Below, piece by piece: positions 5,759-7,739 of a stretch of DNA of 7,739 bases. The notes beneath the pieces are model-generated. The model did no database searches, was not told the origin of the DNA, and worked only from the letters and a program-made list of their open reading frames with translations. The DNA is from Spirochaetia bacterium. GTDB lineage: Bacteria > Spirochaetota > Spirochaetia > JABMQR01. The first letter of the stretch is position 1. Every line of letters begins with the position of its first letter. The stretch spans positions 1-7,739 of the forward strand of contig JADHUD010000109.1 of assembly GCA_016784705.1 (NCBI GenBank). The letters are read 5' to 3'. The translations under genes were made by a program, and so were the position numbers.

Positions 5759-7339
5759 ATGAATAAACAAGATTCAGACAGCAGCCTTGCCGATCAGCTG
5801 CGCTATTATAAGATGCGGGCTGAAGAATTGGAATTATCTGAACAAAGGTATCGATCCATATTTACAAGTATGGAACCAGCTTCCTGTCTGGATGAAATTG
5901 TGTATGAAAACGGTAAAGCGGTTAACTACCGGATCCTTGAAATAAATCCATCCTTTGAAAGAATTCTCGGGATTCCGCGCAGCAAAGCCGTAGGATCACT
6001 CGCTTCCGATGTCTATAATACCACCGTACCGCCCTTCTTTGAGACGTATGTCCGTGTTGCCGAAACAGGAAAAGGGGAACTTTTTGAAAGTTTCTTTGAA
6101 CCAGCAGGAAAACATCTCAATATCAGCGTATCATCTCCTGAACCAGGAAAATTTTCTACTGTCTTTACTGATATCTCAGAGAGTAAAAAAATTGAGGAAC
6201 AGCTGCGTCAGTCACAAAAAATGGAAGCTGTCGGGATCCTTGCCGGTGGAATAGCACATGATTTTAATAACATTCTTCAGGCCATCCTCGGGTATTCCCA
6301 GCTCCTTTCAGAATCAATTCCAACCGGGAGTGAGCACCATATAGAATTGAATGAAATTATTAAATGCGGTGAACGGGCAGCAAAACTTACCAGACAACTT
6401 CTGGCCTTCAGCAGAAAACAGATTATCCAGCCGAAAGTAGTAAACCTGAACGAAATAGTTGATAATATGCAGAGTATGCTGAAAAGAGTAATTGGTGAAC
6501 ACATCAACTTAAACTGGTTTCCAGGTTTTAAACTGGGTAAAATATCTGCAGATGTAAGTATGATGGAGCAGGTACTTGCCAATCTCTGCATTAATTCACG
6601 TGATGCCATGCCGGATGGCGGCACTTTGACTATTGAAACCCAGAATGTAGTATTTGATAAGGAGTACTGCAAAAGCCATACATGGGCACGTATTGGCCGA
6701 TATGTTCTTCTCAGCATAACTGATACAGGGCATGGAATAAGCAAAGACGCTCTTCCTCATGTGTTTGAGCCCTTCTTCACCACAAAAGGGAAGGGTAGAG
6801 GAACCGGACTGGGGCTATCAACCGTATACGGTATTATCCGTCAGCATGAGGGTATGATTAACGTTTATAGTGAAGTGGATACCGGAACTACATTCAAATT
6901 ATATTATCCAATCTGTGAGCGGCAGGCAAAAGAGATTGATAACCTGATAGAAACTCACATAGCTTCGGGAAATGAAACAATTCTCCTGGCTGAAGATGAT
7001 GATTCTGTGCGCAGTCTGGCCGTTCTTGTTCTTCAGCAGGCAGGGTATACCGTGCTGCCCGCTTCTGACGGTATAGAGGCGGTTAAGAAATTTAACGAAA
7101 ACCGAAAATCCATCGATTTGCTCATTCTGGATGTAGTCATGCCGAACCTTGGCGGTTATGAAGTGCTCAAAAAAGTACTGGAAAAGTCTCCCGGTACTCC
7201 CGCACTGTTCTGCAGAGGCTATAGTGAAAATTCCATACATAACAAGTTCGTACTCAAAGAAGGCATCAAGCTTATCGAAAAACCCTACACTTCCAGGCAG
7301 CTGCTGGAGGCTGTTCGGAAAACACTGGACAAAGTGTAA
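5759..7339 (+). CDS. Soluble PAS-histidine kinase-receiver hybrid
   Basis: The 526 residues hold a short N-terminal coiled-coil-like segment (10-30), one PAS domain (about 30-140, FERILGIPRSKAVG core), a HisKA dimerisation domain with the phospho-His H167 in GGIAHDFNNIL, an ATPase domain, and a C-terminal receiver (405-526). The ATPase domain shows an N-box NLCINSRDAM at 275-284, G1 DTGHGI at 322-327, F-box FEPFFTTK at 336-343 and G2 GTGLGL at 348-353. Receiver residues E412-D413, the acceptor D458 and K508-P509 are present, but the Ser/Thr switch position is Arg486 (FCRGY). There are no transmembrane segments, so it senses a cytoplasmic cue through PAS; the ligand is unknown. It should autophosphorylate and pass phosphate to its own receiver or onward through a phosphorelay. 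It has its own promoter and an upstream tandem repeat, and it is separated from spt by a terminator. Confidence 0.95.
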   Translation: MNKQDSDSSLADQLRYYKMRAEELELSEQRYRSIFTSMEPASCLDEIVYENGKAVNYRILEINPSFERILGIPRSKAVGSLASDVYNTTVPPFFETYVRVAETGKGELFESFFEPAGKHLNISVSSPEPGKFSTVFTDISESKKIEEQLRQSQKMEAVGILAGGIAHDFNNILQAILGYSQLLSESIPTGSEHHIELNEIIKCGERAAKLTRQLLAFSRKQIIQPKVVNLNEIVDNMQSMLKRVIGEHINLNWFPGFKLGKISADVSMMEQVLANLCINSRDAMPDGGTLTIETQNVVFDKEYCKSHTWARIGRYVLLSITDTGHGISKDALPHVFEPFFTTKGKGRGTGLGLSTVYGIIRQHEGMINVYSEVDTGTTFKLYYPICERQAKEIDNLIETHIASGNETILLAEDDDSVRSLAVLVLQQAGYTVLPASDGIEAVKKFNENRKSIDLLILDVVMPNLGGYEVLKKVLEKSPGTPALFCRGYSENSIHNKFVLKEGIKLIEKPYTSRQLLEAVRKTLDKV

Positions 7340-7407
7340 AAAGGTCACCTGAAATTCATTAACATCTCATCTAAAAGAGAGCATCGGTTTCGCTTACCGA
7401 AATCTAA

Positions 7408-7533
7408 ATCGGAAAATGTTTTGGTTACTTAAGCGGCAATATTGACGTAGATGGAAATTATGTTGATGATATTGAAACTGGTAAAGATAAAATTACCTTA
7501 TCATGGAAAGCAGGCGGGAATTTAGCACTATGA
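7408..7533 (+). pseudogene. Start-less reading frame, probable 3' end of a decayed gene
   Basis: An open frame of 41 codons runs from just after a TAA (7405-7407) to a TGA at 7531-7533 with no ATG, GTG or TTG codon in it. Its translation looks protein-like: YLSGNIDVDGNYVDD, then KDKITLSWKAGGNLAL, a Gly/Asp-rich beta-type sequence. The TGA overlaps the ATG of the next gene as ATGA, the arrangement of coupled operon partners. A second frame just upstream encodes SKSENVLVT before its stop near 7430, so a frameshift plus upstream loss could explain the remnant. I do not recognise the family. It could also be a chance frame; the composition and the ATGA overlap argue mildly against that. Confidence 0.4.
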
Positions 7534-7739
7534 AAATATTATTTATCGGCGGAACAGGGAATATCAGCACTTCGGTAAGCAAATTGGCAATAGAACAGGG
7601 ATTCGAACTCTTTCTGCTCAACCGTGGAAAATCCGGTATCGAAATTCCCGGAGCCACTGTGATCAACGGTGATATTAATGACGAAAAGGGTACAGCAGAA
7701 CTGCTTAAAGGCCACAACTGGGATACAGTAGTAAACTGG
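7530..7739 (+). CDS. NAD(P)-binding epimerase/dehydratase-type SDR, truncated by window edge
   Basis: Seventy codons are open from the ATG at 7530 to the right edge with no stop, so the gene continues beyond the window. The start MKILFIGGTGNIS carries the extended-SDR GGxGxI dinucleotide-binding motif. It is followed by FELFLLNRGKS at 25-35, where the Arg after the second strand suggests NADP(H), and by GDINDE near 50-55. This is typical of the NAD-dependent epimerase/dehydratase family acting on nucleotide sugars (some related to plant CSP41); the substrate cannot be told from the N-terminus. The purine-rich GGCGGGAA lies about 9 nt before the ATG, and the start overlaps the stop of the preceding remnant frame. 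No obvious promoter was found in the 190 bp after the hybrid kinase, so read-through or a lost upstream gene's promoter may drive it. Confidence 0.85.
   Translation, partial: MKILFIGGTGNISTSVSKLAIEQGFELFLLNRGKSGIEIPGATVINGDINDEKGTAELLKGHNWDTVVNW

Noticed and set aside
5538..5759. 73-codon plus-strand frame starting at GTG between spt and the hybrid kinase
   Set aside because: It runs straight through the terminator, tandem repeat and promoter, has no good ribosome site, and its composition reflects AT-rich non-coding DNA.
6277..6744. Long minus-strand frame inside the hybrid kinase
   Set aside because: It lies entirely within a gene whose domains are unmistakable. Its translation has no recognisable domain, and it is a reverse-strand shadow.
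6899..7348. 149-codon minus-strand frame over the receiver domain of the hybrid kinase
   Set aside because: It is antisense to conserved receiver motifs and shows no family features; a codon-bias shadow.
7384..7407. Possible terminator after the hybrid kinase (GGTTTCG / CGAAATC stem)
   Set aside because: The stem is 7 bp with one G-U pair and no U-run follows, so it is too weak to call.
7493..7717. 74-codon minus-strand frame at the right edge
   Set aside because: It is antisense to the epimerase-type gene with its clear GGTGNIS motif, and has no features of its own.
7530..7739. Truncated epimerase-type SDR as a CerR-like ceramide reductase completing the sphingolipid pathway
   Set aside because: Only the generic nucleotide-binding N-terminus is visible, the gene is separated from spt by a terminator and the kinase, and its start looks like other epimerase subfamilies. 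There is no specific support.

Overview
The window is a moderately AT-rich bacterial chromosome segment with eight protein genes (one cut by the right edge), one likely gene remnant and a group of palindromic repeats at the left edge. The style of the genes (a short Mrp ATPase, a divergent unknown exported protein, GGIAHDFNNIL-type hybrid kinases, an SPT/KDSR pair) would fit an anaerobic Gram-negative-type bacterium such as a spirochaete or a deltaproteobacterial relative. That assignment is an impression only; nothing here fixes the taxon.

Layout. Positions 1-125 hold two identical 30-bp palindromic repeats plus two smaller hairpins, just beyond the 3' end of a minus-strand pair: an Mrp/NBP35-type Fe-S carrier ATPase (703-1554) overlapping by 14 bp the Nudix hydrolase that follows it (129-716). 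Next on the minus strand is an unrecognised exported protein (1709-2758) with a clear promoter and a strong ribosome binding site. It diverges from a stand-alone receiver-domain protein (2932-3318) across a 173-bp AT-rich control region.

The centre of interest is a plus-strand two-gene operon (3500-5534). A short-chain dehydrogenase with the signature of 3-ketodihydrosphingosine reductase overlaps by 8 bp a PLP enzyme of the alpha-oxoamine synthase family that best fits serine palmitoyltransferase. Together they would catalyse the first two steps of sphingolipid synthesis: serine plus acyl-CoA (or acyl-ACP) to 3-ketosphinganine, then to sphinganine. The operon ends in a good rho-independent terminator (5586-5613).

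Downstream, a soluble PAS-histidine kinase-receiver hybrid (5759-7339) has its own extended -10 promoter, preceded by a perfect 13-bp tandem repeat. Its receiver has arginine where the Ser/Thr switch residue is expected. The next stretch (7340-7529) contains a start-less reading frame that looks like the tail of a decayed gene. Its stop overlaps the ATG of a truncated NAD(P)-binding epimerase-type SDR (7530 to the right edge).

No tRNA, rRNA, CRISPR array, insertion sequence or prophage gene was seen. The strongest novelty candidates are the compact sphingoid-base operon, the left-edge palindrome group, the gene remnant and the altered receiver of the hybrid kinase.
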